A program made the translations under genes and the position numbers. From the NCBI RefSeq assembly GCF_900113655.1, contig NZ_FOQF01000025.1:1-52877 (forward strand): 52,877 nt of DNA. The letters are read 5' to 3'. Shown in pieces: positions 42,327 to 52,543 of this stretch. How positions within the stretch are numbered: the first letter of the stretch is position 1; the number at the start of each line of letters is the position of its first letter. The stretch comes from Pseudobutyrivibrio sp. OR37. GTDB lineage: Bacteria > Bacillota > Clostridia > Lachnospirales > Lachnospiraceae. Below the pieces are notes generated by a model. That model was given only the letters and a program-made list of their open reading frames with translations, ran no database searches and was not told where the DNA came from.

Positions 42327-43199
42327 ATGGAAACCATGGAGACAGTTACAGCGGAAGAATTAGTGGACGATATTCAAAAGGGTGTTTTCCAGCAGCAGCT
42401 AGAAAAACTCATCCCAAAGTTTTGGAGTTTTGGCTGGAGCGTCGTTTTAGCCATAATAGTATTTTTCATTGGCTCTAAAATAATAAAGGGTATCATTAAG
42501 CTGTTTCACAAAACAATGGATAGGCATGATTTCGACCCAGGCGTTGAGACCTTCCTTGAATCTGTTATCAGATGGATTTGCTATATTATTCTTATCACTA
42601 TCATTTTAGGCTTATTCGGTGTTACTACAGCCTCTATTTCAGCAGCAGTTGCAGGCCTAGGTGTTACCATCGGTCTTGCTTTGCAGGGAGCTTTATCAAA
42701 TTTCGCAGGTGGTATTTTAATACTTCTCATGCATCCCTTCAGAGTGGGAGACTACATCATAGAGCACGCTACAGGCCAGGAGGGCACAGTAGAAAAAATC
42801 AACATCATTTATACTACACTTAAAATGCTAGATGGCCGCTTGGTTCAGATTCCAAACGGTACACTTTCTGCGGCATCACTTACCAATTGCACTGCCCAGG
42901 AGTATCGTTTATTCAACGAAACTGTCGGAATCAGCTATGACAGTGATATTAAAAAAGCTAAAGAGATTTTAAAATATATTGCAGAAAACTGCCCACACAA
43001 GCTGGATAATGTACCTGTTCAGGTGTTTGTTTCAGAGCTTGCAGACAGCGCAGTTATGATTGGACTCAGATTCCCAATCGATATTGATCATTTCTGGGAA
43101 GAGAAATGGAACACACTAGAGGAAATAAAGAATAGATTCGACAAATCCGGCATCGAAATCTGCTTTAATCAGTTGGATGTACATATAAAGGAAAAATAG
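42327..43199 (+). CDS. Small-conductance mechanosensitive channel (MscS family)
   Basis: A 290-residue membrane channel that opens under osmotic down-shock. It has three spans at about residues 33-55, 75-100 and 103-130; the pore-lining third span includes ATSASISAAVAGLGVTIGLALQGALSNFAGG-type glycine/alanine packing (read in parts). The beta domain follows with PFRVGDYI and VQIPNGTLSAASLTN. Size matches MscS. It has its own promoter, and its stop lies 12 bp before the M16C protease gene. Confidence 0.93.
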   Translation: METMETVTAEELVDDIQKGVFQQQLEKLIPKFWSFGWSVVLAIIVFFIGSKIIKGIIKLFHKTMDRHDFDPGVETFLESVIRWICYIILITIILGLFGVTTASISAAVAGLGVTIGLALQGALSNFAGGILILLMHPFRVGDYIIEHATGQEGTVEKINIIYTTLKMLDGRLVQIPNGTLSAASLTNCTAQEYRLFNETVGISYDSDIKKAKEILKYIAENCPHKLDNVPVQVFVSELADSAVMIGLRFPIDIDHFWEEKWNTLEEIKNRFDKSGIEICFNQLDVHIKEK

Positions 43200-43211
43200 A
43201 AAGGCACAATT

Positions 43212-46124
43212 TTGAACAAGTCGTACGAATTACTTAAAGAGGAAAAGCTTGAGGGCCTTGATTCCCTTGGCTTTATATTTGAACATAAGAAAACAAAAGC
43301 ACGTATCTGCTTTATATCAAACGATGATAATAACAAAGTTTTTTATATAGGCTTTAGGACACCACCAAAGGATTCCACTGGCGTAGCCCACATCGTAGAG
43401 CACACTGTTCTTTGTGGCTCCGATAAATATCCAGTGAAGGACCCATTTGTAGAGCTTGTAAAGGGAAGCTTAAACACCTTCCTTAACGCAATGACCTACC
43501 CAGACAAGACAGTTTACCCTATCGCCAGCACCAACGACGCAGATTACATGAATCTTATCGATGTTTACATGGATGCAGTTTTCCATCCAAACATCTACAA
43601 GTATCGTGAAATCTTCGAGCAAGAGGGTTGGCACTATGAAATGGAAAACGAAGATAGCGATTTAACTATCAATGGCGTTGTATATAACGAAATGAAGGGT
43701 GCTTATTCATCACCAGATGATGTGCTTTCACGCCAGATTCTTAATTCACTATTTCCACATACAACCTATGCCATCGAATCAGGCGGTGATCCAAAGGTAA
43801 TCCCTAATCTTACCTACGAGGATTTCCTGGCATTCCACAGCAAATATTATCACCCTAGCAATTCCTACATTTATGTATATGGTGATGTGGATATCGATGA
43901 GCTTTTAGAATATTTAGACACCAAATATCTACGCTACTACGATTACCTGGAGGTTGATTCTGAAATTAATATGGAGCCAGCCTTCGAAAAGCCAGTAGAA
44001 ATCACAGTAGATTACCCAATCGGCGCCGACCAGGACACAGCCAACAATGCATATCTTTCTTATAATGTATGCATCGGCGATGTACTTGACCCTAACATGT
44101 ACAGGGCCTTCGATATTTTGAATTACGCCCTTGTTTCTGCACCAGGTGCACCTCTTTACAAGGCCTTGATTGACGCTGATATAGCCGAGGATGTAGAATG
44201 TTCATTTGAGTCCTCTCAAAGACAGATGTATTTCTCTGTCGTTGCCCGTGGTGCAAATGAAGAGGACAAGGACAAATTTGTTAATATAATCGAATCCACT
44301 CTTAAAGAGCAGGTTGCAAAGGGCATCGATAAAAAGACCTTGTTCGCCTCTATCAATGGCGAACAGTTCCGTGCCAGAGAGCTTGATTTTGGTAGCGCAC
44401 CAAAGGGACTTATTATCGGTCTGCAGCTTCTTGATAGTTGGCTATATGATAAGAACACACCATTCTTACATTTGCATGCCGTAGATACACTCGAAAAAAT
44501 CAAATCAAGAGTTAATAATGGATTTTTTGATAACATCACAGATGTATATCTTTTATCCAACAATCATAAATCTATCGTTACACTTCGTCCAAAGCAGGGA
44601 CTTACAGCTGCAGATGACGAGGCATTAAAGAAAAAGCTGGCAGACATTAAGGCGTCTCTTTCAAAGGAAGATATCAAGAAAATTGTTGAGCATACAGCTT
44701 ACCTTAAGGAGTATCAGCAGACTCCTAGCTCAAAGGAGGATTTGGCAAAAATCCCTATGCTTAGCAGGTTCGACCTTACCAGAGAGGCAAGGCCAATCGA
44801 TTTGGAGGTTTATGATGAGGATGGCACTACCATTTTGCATCATAAGGTAAGCACCAATGGAATTCATTACTTTAATATGGTATTTGATATTTCAGATTTA
44901 CCACTTCAGGCGGCGCCTTATGTATCATTGCTAGAGCGTTTCCTTGGATTGATGGATACAAAGAATTACACCTACACAGATTTCACTAATGAAATGTATC
45001 TACACACAGGTGGCATTACTACCAATTCTGCAGTCCATGAGATATACGGTCAGCATGATAAATACAAGATAACCTTTGAGGTTCGTTCTAAATTTATATA
45101 TGATGAGGCTGATGCCGCCAAGGATTTAGCCTTAGAAATGATTTGCAATACAATCTTTTCAGATGAAAAGCGTTTAAAGGAATTAATCACAGCCGAAAAA
45201 TCTCACATGGAATATATACTTAACACCAAGGGCAATTTGGTGGCAGCTACAAGAGCTCGCTGTGGTTATTCAAAACGTGCGAATATTTCTGATATGGGAA
45301 GCGGAGTTGGCTTCTATCGATTCCTTAAGGACATCGAAGAAAACTTTGATAGCCGAAAAGAAGAAATTATATCTACACTTAATAATATGTGCAAAATCGT
45401 TTTTGCCAAGGATAGATTACTTATTTCATCAACAGGCAAGGCAGAAGTACTTAGCCAATCCAGAAGGCTTGTACAGGATATCAAGCCACAGCTTACTCAG
45501 GAAAAGCTCTCATTCCAGGGCGAAGACACATTTGTCATCCATCCAGTAAAGGAAGCTTTAAAGGATGCATCACAGATTCAGTACGTTGCCATGGCTGGGG
45601 ATTTTGTTAAGGAAGGATTTAATTATAATGGAGCTTACAAAATCCTTAACACAGTCTTAGGCTACGATTACTTTTGGATAAAGGTAAGAGTTCAGGGTGG
45701 CGCTTATGGCTGCAATATGAATTCCAGCCGCCAGGGAGATATGGTATTCGTTTCATATCGTGATCCAAATCTTTCAGAGACCTTAAAGGTATTTGAACAG
45801 ACAGGCGATTATCTTAGAAACTTCGAAGCCGACGAACACGATATGACAAAATATATTATAGGTACTGTCAGTGGCATGGACACTCCACTCACTCCATCCC
45901 AGCGAGGCTTGCGTGGACTTAATTGCTACCTGTCAGGTATCGACTATGATATTATTCAAAAGACTCGCGACGAAGTACTAGATGCCACCGTAGAAGACAT
46001 CCGTGCCCTGGCCGCACCAGTAGACGCCGCCATGTCACAGCGTTACATCTGCGTTGTCGGCAATGAGTCAGTTATCGAGGGCAATAAAGACATATTTAAT
46101 AATATAGAGAGTTTATATAATTAA
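43212..46124 (+). CDS. M16C-family zinc metalloprotease (presequence protease-like)
   Basis: A 970-residue insulinase-type peptidase. The inverted zinc motif HIVEHTVLCGS is at about residues 61-71 (H-x-x-E-H), with the third ligand Glu in VVYNEMKGAYSSPDDV near 160. The remainder has the four-domain layout of M16C, including the arginine/tyrosine region VRVQGGAYGCNMNSSR near 830. Such enzymes degrade peptides in a closed chamber. The start is TTG 43212, seven bases after AAAGG; no nearby ATG gives a better frame. A REP-like element lies just after the stop. Confidence 0.92.
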   Translation: MNKSYELLKEEKLEGLDSLGFIFEHKKTKARICFISNDDNNKVFYIGFRTPPKDSTGVAHIVEHTVLCGSDKYPVKDPFVELVKGSLNTFLNAMTYPDKTVYPIASTNDADYMNLIDVYMDAVFHPNIYKYREIFEQEGWHYEMENEDSDLTINGVVYNEMKGAYSSPDDVLSRQILNSLFPHTTYAIESGGDPKVIPNLTYEDFLAFHSKYYHPSNSYIYVYGDVDIDELLEYLDTKYLRYYDYLEVDSEINMEPAFEKPVEITVDYPIGADQDTANNAYLSYNVCIGDVLDPNMYRAFDILNYALVSAPGAPLYKALIDADIAEDVECSFESSQRQMYFSVVARGANEEDKDKFVNIIESTLKEQVAKGIDKKTLFASINGEQFRARELDFGSAPKGLIIGLQLLDSWLYDKNTPFLHLHAVDTLEKIKSRVNNGFFDNITDVYLLSNNHKSIVTLRPKQGLTAADDEALKKKLADIKASLSKEDIKKIVEHTAYLKEYQQTPSSKEDLAKIPMLSRFDLTREARPIDLEVYDEDGTTILHHKVSTNGIHYFNMVFDISDLPLQAAPYVSLLERFLGLMDTKNYTYTDFTNEMYLHTGGITTNSAVHEIYGQHDKYKITFEVRSKFIYDEADAAKDLALEMICNTIFSDEKRLKELITAEKSHMEYILNTKGNLVAATRARCGYSKRANISDMGSGVGFYRFLKDIEENFDSRKEEIISTLNNMCKIVFAKDRLLISSTGKAEVLSQSRRLVQDIKPQLTQEKLSFQGEDTFVIHPVKEALKDASQIQYVAMAGDFVKEGFNYNGAYKILNTVLGYDYFWIKVRVQGGAYGCNMNSSRQGDMVFVSYRDPNLSETLKVFEQTGDYLRNFEADEHDMTKYIIGTVSGMDTPLTPSQRGLRGLNCYLSGIDYDIIQKTRDEVLDATVEDIRALAAPVDAAMSQRYICVVGNESVIEGNKDIFNNIESLYN

Positions 46125-46137
46125 TTTAGGAAGTGTG

Positions 46138-46237
46138 CCCTCATCAGTCAGCTGCGCTGACAGCTTCCCCCAAAGGGGGAAGCCTAAAAAGCCTTCCCCC
46201 TCTGGGGGAAGGTGTCGCCGCAGGCGACGGATGAGGG
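46138..46237. repeat. REP-like palindromic element, copy 2 (between the M16C gene and era)
   Basis: Order of modules: CCCTCAT, GTCAGC-TGC-GCTGAC, CTTCCCCC-AAA-GGGGGAAG, TAAAAA, CCTTCCCCC-TCT-GGGGGAAGG, GTCGCC-GCA-GGCGAC, ATGAGGG. The two halves are inverted copies, arranged tail to tail compared with copy 1. The small stems differ in sequence but keep pairing (GTCAGC/GCTGAC, GTCGCC/GGCGAC, GTCACC/GGTGAC in copy 1), a sign that structure is conserved. Confidence 0.88.
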
Positions 46238-46256
46238 TGTATCTAGAGGTATTAGA

Positions 46257-47168
46257 ATGAGTGAGAATTTTAAATCAGGTTTCGTTACTATAGTGGGCCG
46301 CCCAAACGTAGGCAAAAGCACTCTTATGAACCACATCATTGGTCAGAAGATTGCCATCACAAGTAACAAGCCACAGACCACAAGAAACAGAATCCAGACA
46401 GTATACACAGATAGTGAAAAGGGACAGATTGTATTCCTTGACACACCTGGTATGCATCAGGCTAAAAATAAGCTTGGTGAATATATGATGTCTGCTGCCA
46501 AAAGCACTGTAAATGATGTGGATTTAGTATTATGGCTGGTAGAGCCTGATACAAAGGTAGGAGCAGGAGATAAGAAAATCGCAGAATTGCTTGCTACAGT
46601 TGAGACACCAGTTATTCTTGTTATTAATAAGATTGATATGGCTGATGGTGCCAAGGTAGGCGAGTCTATTTCTGCCTATAAGGATTTGTGCGATTTCGCA
46701 GAGGTAGTTCCTGTATCAGCTCTTCATGGTGAAGGCTGCGAGGATTTACTTTCTACTATATTTAAGTATCTTCCAGAAGGCCCAGCCTTCTACGATGAAG
46801 AAACAGTTACAAATCAGACTCTTAGAGAAATCACAGCAGAAATCATCCGAGAAAAATCACTTCACGCTCTTAACGATGAGGTACCACACGGTATCGCCAT
46901 CATGATTGATAGCATGAAGGAGAGAAATGGTGGTAAGCCAATGTGGGATATCGAAGCTACTATCGTTTGCGAAAAGAATTCCCATAAGGGCATTATTATA
47001 GGAAAGGGCGGTGCTATGATTAAAAAAATCGGCACCAACTCACGTTACGAAATCGAAAGACTTCTTGATGCCAAGGTTAATCTTAAGCTTTTTGTTAAGG
47101 TTAAAAAGGATTGGCGAGACAGCGATTTCGAGCTTAAGAATTTTGGTTACAAAAAAGAGGATTTATAA
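46257..47168 (+). CDS. era: GTPase Era
   Basis: A GTP-binding protein for maturation of 16S rRNA and the 30S subunit. The 303-residue protein has G1 GRPNVGKST, G2 and G3 TTRNRIQ / DTPGMH, G4 NKID, and a C-terminal KH domain with ICEKNSHKGIIIGKGGAMIKKIG-like motif (seen in parts, about residues 240-263). ATG 46257 follows GAGGT and gives a normal length; the frame is open upstream into the palindromic element. It is 3 bp before recO, a common pairing. Confidence 0.95.
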   Translation: MSENFKSGFVTIVGRPNVGKSTLMNHIIGQKIAITSNKPQTTRNRIQTVYTDSEKGQIVFLDTPGMHQAKNKLGEYMMSAAKSTVNDVDLVLWLVEPDTKVGAGDKKIAELLATVETPVILVINKIDMADGAKVGESISAYKDLCDFAEVVPVSALHGEGCEDLLSTIFKYLPEGPAFYDEETVTNQTLREITAEIIREKSLHALNDEVPHGIAIMIDSMKERNGGKPMWDIEATIVCEKNSHKGIIIGKGGAMIKKIGTNSRYEIERLLDAKVNLKLFVKVKKDWRDSDFELKNFGYKKEDL

Positions 47169-47171
47169 TAG

Positions 47172-47897
47172 ATGGGACTAGTTACCTTAACAGGACTTGT
47201 GCTTTCTAGCTCCGATGTGGGAGAATTCGATAAGAGACTTGTTATCCTTACTAAGGAAGCAGGCAAAGTCACTGCTTTTGCAAAAGGGGCAAGGCGCCCT
47301 AATAATTCAATGATTGCAGCCTGTTCTCCATTTTGCTTTGGAGTGTTTGATGCATTCGAGGGACGAAATTCCTACCATCTTAGCAAAGCTAATATTTCCA
47401 ATTACTTTAGGGATTTAGTGATGGATTATGATAAGGTTTGCCTTGGCTCCTATTTTTTGGAGGTTGCAAGCTTTTTATCTGTAGAAGGTGGCGATGAAAA
47501 GCTTAGGCTGGCACTTTTATATCAAAGCCTCAAGGCATTGGAATCGGGCAAATTCAGTCACAGGCTATTAAAGGATATCTACGATTTAAAGACCTGGGTG
47601 ATTGATGGCGAGTATCCTAATGTATTTTCTTGTATGCTTTGTGGAAAGAAGGAAGATTTATCCACATTTTCAATAAAGCACCATGGAACATTGTGCAAAA
47701 GTTGCGGAAATTTAGAAGCAGGTGTTAAAATTTCCACTTCAACCCTCTACGCAATGCAATTTATTGTTTCCTCTACCATTGAAAAGTTGTATACTTTTGT
47801 GTTGAATGGAGAAACTGAAGAAGAATTGACTAGAATTTTGGACGCTTATAGATTAAACTATAGGTCGCACAAATATAAGAGCGAGGAATTTTTATGA
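47172..47897 (+). CDS. recO: DNA repair protein RecO
   Basis: Works with RecF and RecR to load RecA on gapped DNA and anneal strands. The 241-residue protein has an N-terminal OB fold (VTLTGLVLSSSDVGEFDKRLVILT in parts, then GKVTAFAKGARRPNN) and a C-terminal zinc site with C-x2-C...C-x2-C (CMLCGKKE...CKSCG, about residues 155-179). It follows era by 3 bp and overlaps the next start by 4 bp. Confidence 0.94.
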   Translation: MGLVTLTGLVLSSSDVGEFDKRLVILTKEAGKVTAFAKGARRPNNSMIAACSPFCFGVFDAFEGRNSYHLSKANISNYFRDLVMDYDKVCLGSYFLEVASFLSVEGGDEKLRLALLYQSLKALESGKFSHRLLKDIYDLKTWVIDGEYPNVFSCMLCGKKEDLSTFSIKHHGTLCKSCGNLEAGVKISTSTLYAMQFIVSSTIEKLYTFVLNGETEEELTRILDAYRLNYRSHKYKSEEFL

Positions 47898-48667
47898 CAA
47901 ACTATAAGTCAAGGACGACAGGAATGCGCTCTAGAAATAACGGGGCACGTCCTAGACCAGGAGTAGCATCAAGAGAGCTACAGGAGGCCAGAAGAAGAAA
48001 AAGACAAAGAGAGGTTATGCGTAACCGCATTATCTTTGGTACATGCCTGTTGGCATTCGCATTACTTCTTATATTTATAATTGTTAAATTAATAGGCTTG
48101 GCTCTAAACGCAGGTAAGTCTTCCGATACATCCACCCTTACCTTCGCAGCAGATGGAAAGGTTGTATTTGAGGAAGTAACAGATTTCGATACAGATACCT
48201 ATTCTAAATCAGAGCTTAAATCCTACACAAACGATTTAATCAAAAGCTTCAACGATACCTACGGCTCTAAGGCAATCAGTCTTGATAAGCTTAGGGTAAA
48301 GGGCGACAAGGCATATCTTAAGACTACCTACAAGGATGCAGATTGCTACAGCGCCTTCACTTCATATACTACATATAATGCATCATACACAGATGCAGTT
48401 GAGGCTGGATACGATTTTGGTGTGTTATTCTCACAGGTAGCAGATGATAAGCTTTTAGAAGCTGGTGTTATAAATGCAGATACAGAATTTGCAGATTATA
48501 ATGTAGCTATCGTTAATGAAAATATCACAGTTACAGTTCCAGGAGATATTGCATACGTATCAAATGCTGATGTAGAACTTATCGATTCAGATACAATTAC
48601 CATTTCACAGGCAGATGGAAATTCAGATGCCACAGATATGGTTTATATAATATATAGTACTAAATAG
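47894..48667 (+). CDS. Single-pass membrane protein of unknown function
   Basis: A 257-residue protein with a very basic N-terminus (residues 1-45, rich in Arg), one membrane span (about 46-70, IIFGTCLLAFALLLIFIIVKL in part) and an extracellular acidic domain of about 185 residues rich in Asp, Thr and Tyr. I do not recognise the family. The start overlaps the recO stop by 4 bp (ATGA), so it is coupled to era-recO. It is followed closely by glyS. Confidence 0.8.
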   Translation: MTNYKSRTTGMRSRNNGARPRPGVASRELQEARRRKRQREVMRNRIIFGTCLLAFALLLIFIIVKLIGLALNAGKSSDTSTLTFAADGKVVFEEVTDFDTDTYSKSELKSYTNDLIKSFNDTYGSKAISLDKLRVKGDKAYLKTTYKDADCYSAFTSYTTYNASYTDAVEAGYDFGVLFSQVADDKLLEAGVINADTEFADYNVAIVNENITVTVPGDIAYVSNADVELIDSDTITISQADGNSDATDMVYIIYSTK

Positions 48668-48682
48668 AAGGGAATATATATC

Positions 48683-50080
48683 ATGGAAAAAACAATGGAC
48701 AAAATTATTGCTCTTGCAAAAGCCAGAGGCTTTGTATATGCAGGATCAGAAATCTACGGTGGTCTTGCGAACACTTGGGACTATGGTAACCTTGGTGTAG
48801 AGCTTAAGAACAATGTTAAGAGAGCATGGTGGCAGAAATTTGTACAGGAAAACCCATACAATGTTGGTGTTGACTGTGCTATTCTTATGAATCCACAGAC
48901 ATGGATTGCATCAGGTCACCTTGGTTCATTCTCAGATCCTCTTATGGATTGTAAGGAATGTCATGAGCGTTTCAGAGCTGATAAAATCATTGAGGATTTT
49001 GCAGCTGAAAACAACTTTGAGCTTAAGTCTTCTGTAGATGGCTGGAGCAAGGAAGAGATGAAGGAATTCATCGAAAGCAACAATGTTCCATGTCCTACAT
49101 GTGGAAAGCACAATTTTACAGACATCCGTGAGTTCAACCTTATGTTCAAAACATTCCAGGGTGTTACAGAGGATGCTAAGAATACAGTTTACCTTCGTCC
49201 AGAAACAGCACAGGGTATTTTCGTAAACTTCAAGAATGTACAGCGTACATCACGTAAGAAGGTTCCATTTGGTATTGGCCAGATTGGTAAGTCATTCCGT
49301 AACGAAATCACACCTGGTAACTTTACATTCCGTACTCGTGAGTTTGAGCAGATGGAGCTTGAGTTCTTCTGCAAGCCTGGTACACAGGATGAGTGGTTCC
49401 AGTACTGGAGAAGCTTCTGCCGTGATTGGCTTGTTAGCCTTGGCATGAAAGAGGATGAGATGCGTCTTCGTGACCACGATCCAGAGGAGCTTTCATTCTA
49501 CTCAACAGGTACTACAGATATCGAGTTCTTATTCCCATTTGGTTGGGGCGAGCTTTGGGGTATCGCTAGCCGTACAGATTACGACCTTACACAGCACCAG
49601 AATGTTTCAGGTCAGGATCTTACATATTTTGATGATGAGCTTAACGAAAAGTATTTACCATACGTTATCGAGCCATCACTTGGCGCAGACCGTGTAGTAC
49701 TTGCATTCCTTTGCGCAGCTTATGATGAGGAAGAAATCGGTGATGAAAATAGAAGTGATGTTCGTACAGTTCTTCACTTCCATCCAGCACTTGCACCAGT
49801 TAAGATTGGTGTGCTTCCACTTTCTAAGAAGCTTAATGAAGGCGCTGAGAAAATCTTCGCAGAGCTTTCTAAGAAGTATAATTGTGAATTTGACGACAGA
49901 GGAAATATCGGTAAGAGATATCGTCGTCAGGACGAAATCGGTACACCATTCTGTATCACATACGATTTCGATTCAGAAGAAGATCATATGGTTACAATTC
50001 GCCACCGTGATTCTATGGAACAGGAGCGTATCGCAATTGCTGATTTGGACGCTTACTTTGCAGATAAGTTTACTTTTTAA
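48683..50080 (+). CDS. glyS: Glycine-tRNA ligase (single-chain, dimeric type)
   Basis: Charges tRNA-Gly. The 465-residue class II synthetase begins with [18 protein letters not shown] and shows [30 protein letters not shown] (motif 2 area), [21 protein letters not shown] and [14 protein letters not shown] (motif 3). This is the eukaryote/archaea-like alpha2 type, rather than the glyQ/glyS alpha-beta pair. Cysteines at CKEC and CPTC could bind zinc. No T-box leader is seen upstream, where only 15 bp separate it from the previous gene. Confidence 0.95.
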   Translation: MEKTMDKIIALAKARGFVYAGSEIYGGLANTWDYGNLGVELKNNVKRAWWQKFVQENPYNVGVDCAILMNPQTWIASGHLGSFSDPLMDCKECHERFRADKIIEDFAAENNFELKSSVDGWSKEEMKEFIESNNVPCPTCGKHNFTDIREFNLMFKTFQGVTEDAKNTVYLRPETAQGIFVNFKNVQRTSRKKVPFGIGQIGKSFRNEITPGNFTFRTREFEQMELEFFCKPGTQDEWFQYWRSFCRDWLVSLGMKEDEMRLRDHDPEELSFYSTGTTDIEFLFPFGWGELWGIASRTDYDLTQHQNVSGQDLTYFDDELNEKYLPYVIEPSLGADRVVLAFLCAAYDEEEIGDENRSDVRTVLHFHPALAPVKIGVLPLSKKLNEGAEKIFAELSKKYNCEFDDRGNIGKRYRRQDEIGTPFCITYDFDSEEDHMVTIRHRDSMEQERIAIADLDAYFADKFTF

Positions 50081-50116
50081 ACTTAACGAATTGAAAAACT
50101 TTGGAGGAGACATGCT

Positions 50117-50764
50117 ATGGAGAAATCAAAATTAGAAGGCAAGACGGTAGATTACCGTGAGCTAGAAAACACAATGCCTTCTGAACTCGGGGAAGATTTG
50201 CTTTTAGAGCAAATCGATGCCTTCCGTGAGAAGGCAACACAGCTCCAGCAGTTAATAGCTCAAAAGGAACAAAAGGCTGCAGAGCTAGAAGCATTAGTTA
50301 AAGAGAAAGAAGAAATAAATGTTATGCTACAGGATGAGCTCTCTAAAAAGCAGCAGGAGGCTGATACTCTCGTTGCCGATGTAGAGACTCAGGTAGATAG
50401 AATGATGCAGGTTGTTAAAAACAACATGGATCAGTTAGAGGTAGATATTAAAGGTCAGGTTAGTGGTAACCAGCAATCATACGAGGAACACAGTAGAAAT
50501 CTTCAGGATACACTTAAGAGTGTTTCTTCAGGACTTGATTCTATCCAGAGCGAGCTTTCAGAAAAGACTCACTCAGAATCAGTTCATTTATATCGTTTGA
50601 TTCAAGATTTACTTAAAGAACATGACAACAGCGAAGAGCAGGCACTTAAGGCAGTAGAGCACTACAAGTCCTTAAAGAAGCTTTCTGTTGTCGTTATAGT
50701 ATTATTGGTACTTTCACTTGGTTTATCAGCTGCTTCATTTATTCTTTCTTTAGGTATTATTTAG
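50117..50764 (+). CDS. Coiled-coil protein with C-terminal membrane anchor
   Basis: A 215-residue protein with a long coiled coil from about residue 30 to 180, rich in Gln, Glu, Lys and Leu, and one hydrophobic span at about 190-213 (LSVVVIVLLVLSLGLSAASF). The body would be cytoplasmic, anchored at the C-terminus. The family is not recognised; the form resembles structural or division-associated proteins. ATG 50117 follows GGAGGAG by 8 bases. It lies between glyS and the pyrophosphatase gene. Confidence 0.75.
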   Translation: MEKSKLEGKTVDYRELENTMPSELGEDLLLEQIDAFREKATQLQQLIAQKEQKAAELEALVKEKEEINVMLQDELSKKQQEADTLVADVETQVDRMMQVVKNNMDQLEVDIKGQVSGNQQSYEEHSRNLQDTLKSVSSGLDSIQSELSEKTHSESVHLYRLIQDLLKEHDNSEEQALKAVEHYKSLKKLSVVVIVLLVLSLGLSAASFILSLGII

Positions 50765-50782
50765 AATTAAAATGGAGGAATT

Positions 50783-52426
50783 ATGCCGAAGTCAGTTTAT
50801 ATTATCGGTCACAAAAATCCAGATACAGACAGCATTTGTGCAGCAATAGGGTATTCTTATCTTAAGAACGCTCTTAGTACTGGTGAAAATTATGTCCCAA
50901 AGAAGGCGGGCTCACTCAATGAGGAGACTCGTTATGTATTAAATCGTTTCAATATTCCAGAGCCAGAGACAGTTACAGACGTAGGTGCTCAGCTTAGCGA
51001 TATTGAATACAGACAGTTAGAGGGAGTTAGTGGACATATCTCTCTTAAGAAGGCATGGGAGACTATGCTTGATAAAAACGTTGCAACCCTTCCAGTTGTA
51101 GGACAGACTGGTAAGCTTGAGGGTGTTATCGTAAACGGAGATATTGCTTATTCATACATGGATATATATGATAACAGCATCTTATCTCGTTCACGTACTC
51201 AATATTCTAATATTATTGGAACTCTTAATGGTAGACTTGTTACAGGTAACCCACACGCATATTTCGTAAAGGGTTCTGTAGTTATCGCATCAAGCAGCCG
51301 TGAGGAGCTTATCGATGATATTAAAAGAGACGACCTTGCCATTGTTGGTAACATTACAGCTCGTCAGCTTATCTGTATTGAAGCAGGCTGTAGCTGCTTG
51401 ATAGTTTGTGGAACAAGCAAGGTAGAAAAGGAAGTAGAAGAGCTTGCTGAAAAGAATCAGGTAGTTCTTATCACTACAGAATTTGATACATTTACAGTTG
51501 CAAGACTTATTCATCAGGCTATGCCTATCCGTCAGTTCATGCAGAAGGATGATATTATCAGCTTCGAGCTTGACGATTATGTTGATGAAGTAAGAGAGGT
51601 AATGAAATCTGTTAGACATCGAGATTTCCCAATCCTAGATGAAAACAGACATTACATCGGAATGGTTTCTAGACGTCTTCTTTTAAATATGGAGAAGAAG
51701 AGAATCATCCTTGTTGACCACAACGAAAAGTCACAGGCTGTTGATGGAATTGACCAGGCTGAAGTATTAGAGATTATTGATCACCATAGATTAGGTTCAT
51801 TGGAGACAGTTTCTCCTATCTTATTTAGAAATCAGCCTTTAGGTTCTACAGCTACTATCGTTACACTTATGTATAAGGAACGTGGCGTAGAAATCCCTAA
51901 GGACATAGCAGGTATCCTTTGCTCAGCTATACTTTCTGATACATTGATGTTCAGATCACCTACATGTACACCTACAGATGAATCACTTGCAAGAGAGCTT
52001 GCAGAAATCGCAGGTGTAGATGTTACAGAGCTTGCAACATCTATGTTTGAAGCAGGTAGTGATTTCAAGGATCGTACAGCAGAGCAAATCTTCCACCAGG
52101 ATTACAAGATTTTCTCTAGTGGCGAGACAAAGTTTGGTGTAGCTCAGGTTAGCTCAGTATCACGCAGCCAGCTTAATACAATCAAGGACGATATCAAGTC
52201 ATACATGGATACAGTTCTTGAATCAGCTAATTTGGATGCAGTATTCGTAATGCTCACAGATATTCTTAACCAGACAACAGAGCTTTTATTCGTAGGTTCT
52301 GATGCAGACAAGATTATCGCAGATGCATTCCGCATGCCAGTAGCTACTGATAGCTATATGCTCGAGGGTGTTGTTTCCCGCAAGAAACAGCTCATTCCAC
52401 CTATCATGGAATCCCTTCAGGAATAG
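50783..52426 (+). CDS. Manganese-dependent inorganic pyrophosphatase with CBS and DRTGG domains
   Basis: Hydrolyses pyrophosphate to phosphate in the cytoplasm (family II, DHH). The 547-residue protein is larger than the simple 310-residue form because a regulatory insert lies between the halves of the first domain. N-terminal HKNPDTDSICAAIGY binds metal; residues about 70-250 hold a CBS motif and a DRTGG domain, then a second CBS; DHNEKSQA and EIIDHHRLG give the DHH site; the DHHA2 domain ends with SRKKQLIPPI. CBS domains of such enzymes bind adenine nucleotides, and DRTGG forms diadenosine phosphates, so control by nucleotides is likely. Confidence 0.93.
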   Translation: MPKSVYIIGHKNPDTDSICAAIGYSYLKNALSTGENYVPKKAGSLNEETRYVLNRFNIPEPETVTDVGAQLSDIEYRQLEGVSGHISLKKAWETMLDKNVATLPVVGQTGKLEGVIVNGDIAYSYMDIYDNSILSRSRTQYSNIIGTLNGRLVTGNPHAYFVKGSVVIASSSREELIDDIKRDDLAIVGNITARQLICIEAGCSCLIVCGTSKVEKEVEELAEKNQVVLITTEFDTFTVARLIHQAMPIRQFMQKDDIISFELDDYVDEVREVMKSVRHRDFPILDENRHYIGMVSRRLLLNMEKKRIILVDHNEKSQAVDGIDQAEVLEIIDHHRLGSLETVSPILFRNQPLGSTATIVTLMYKERGVEIPKDIAGILCSAILSDTLMFRSPTCTPTDESLARELAEIAGVDVTELATSMFEAGSDFKDRTAEQIFHQDYKIFSSGETKFGVAQVSSVSRSQLNTIKDDIKSYMDTVLESANLDAVFVMLTDILNQTTELLFVGSDADKIIADAFRMPVATDSYMLEGVVSRKKQLIPPIMESLQE

Positions 52427-52489
52427 AATTAATAAAAACTATGACCTTTTTGTGAAAAACGGTCACAATGCATTTTAGATGTTATAATA

Positions 52490-52532
52490 GGTGTTACATG
52501 AAAGCAAACGCTTGAATGTAACGCCTTTTTTA
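52490..52532 (+). terminator. Rho-independent terminator after the pyrophosphatase gene
   Basis: GGTGTTACAT (52490-52499) pairs with ATGTAACGCC (52516-52525) with one wobble pair, followed by seven T. A second hairpin (TGACCTTTTT with AAAAACGGTCA) lies at 52442-52465, upstream. Confidence 0.85.
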
Positions 52533-52543
52533 CTTTATAGGAA

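Noticed and set aside
48668-48682. T-box leader of glyS; also looked for before leuB, ilvD and serC
   Set aside because: The gap before glyS is 15 bp, and no T-box sequence (TGGNACCGCG type) is seen before any of these genes.
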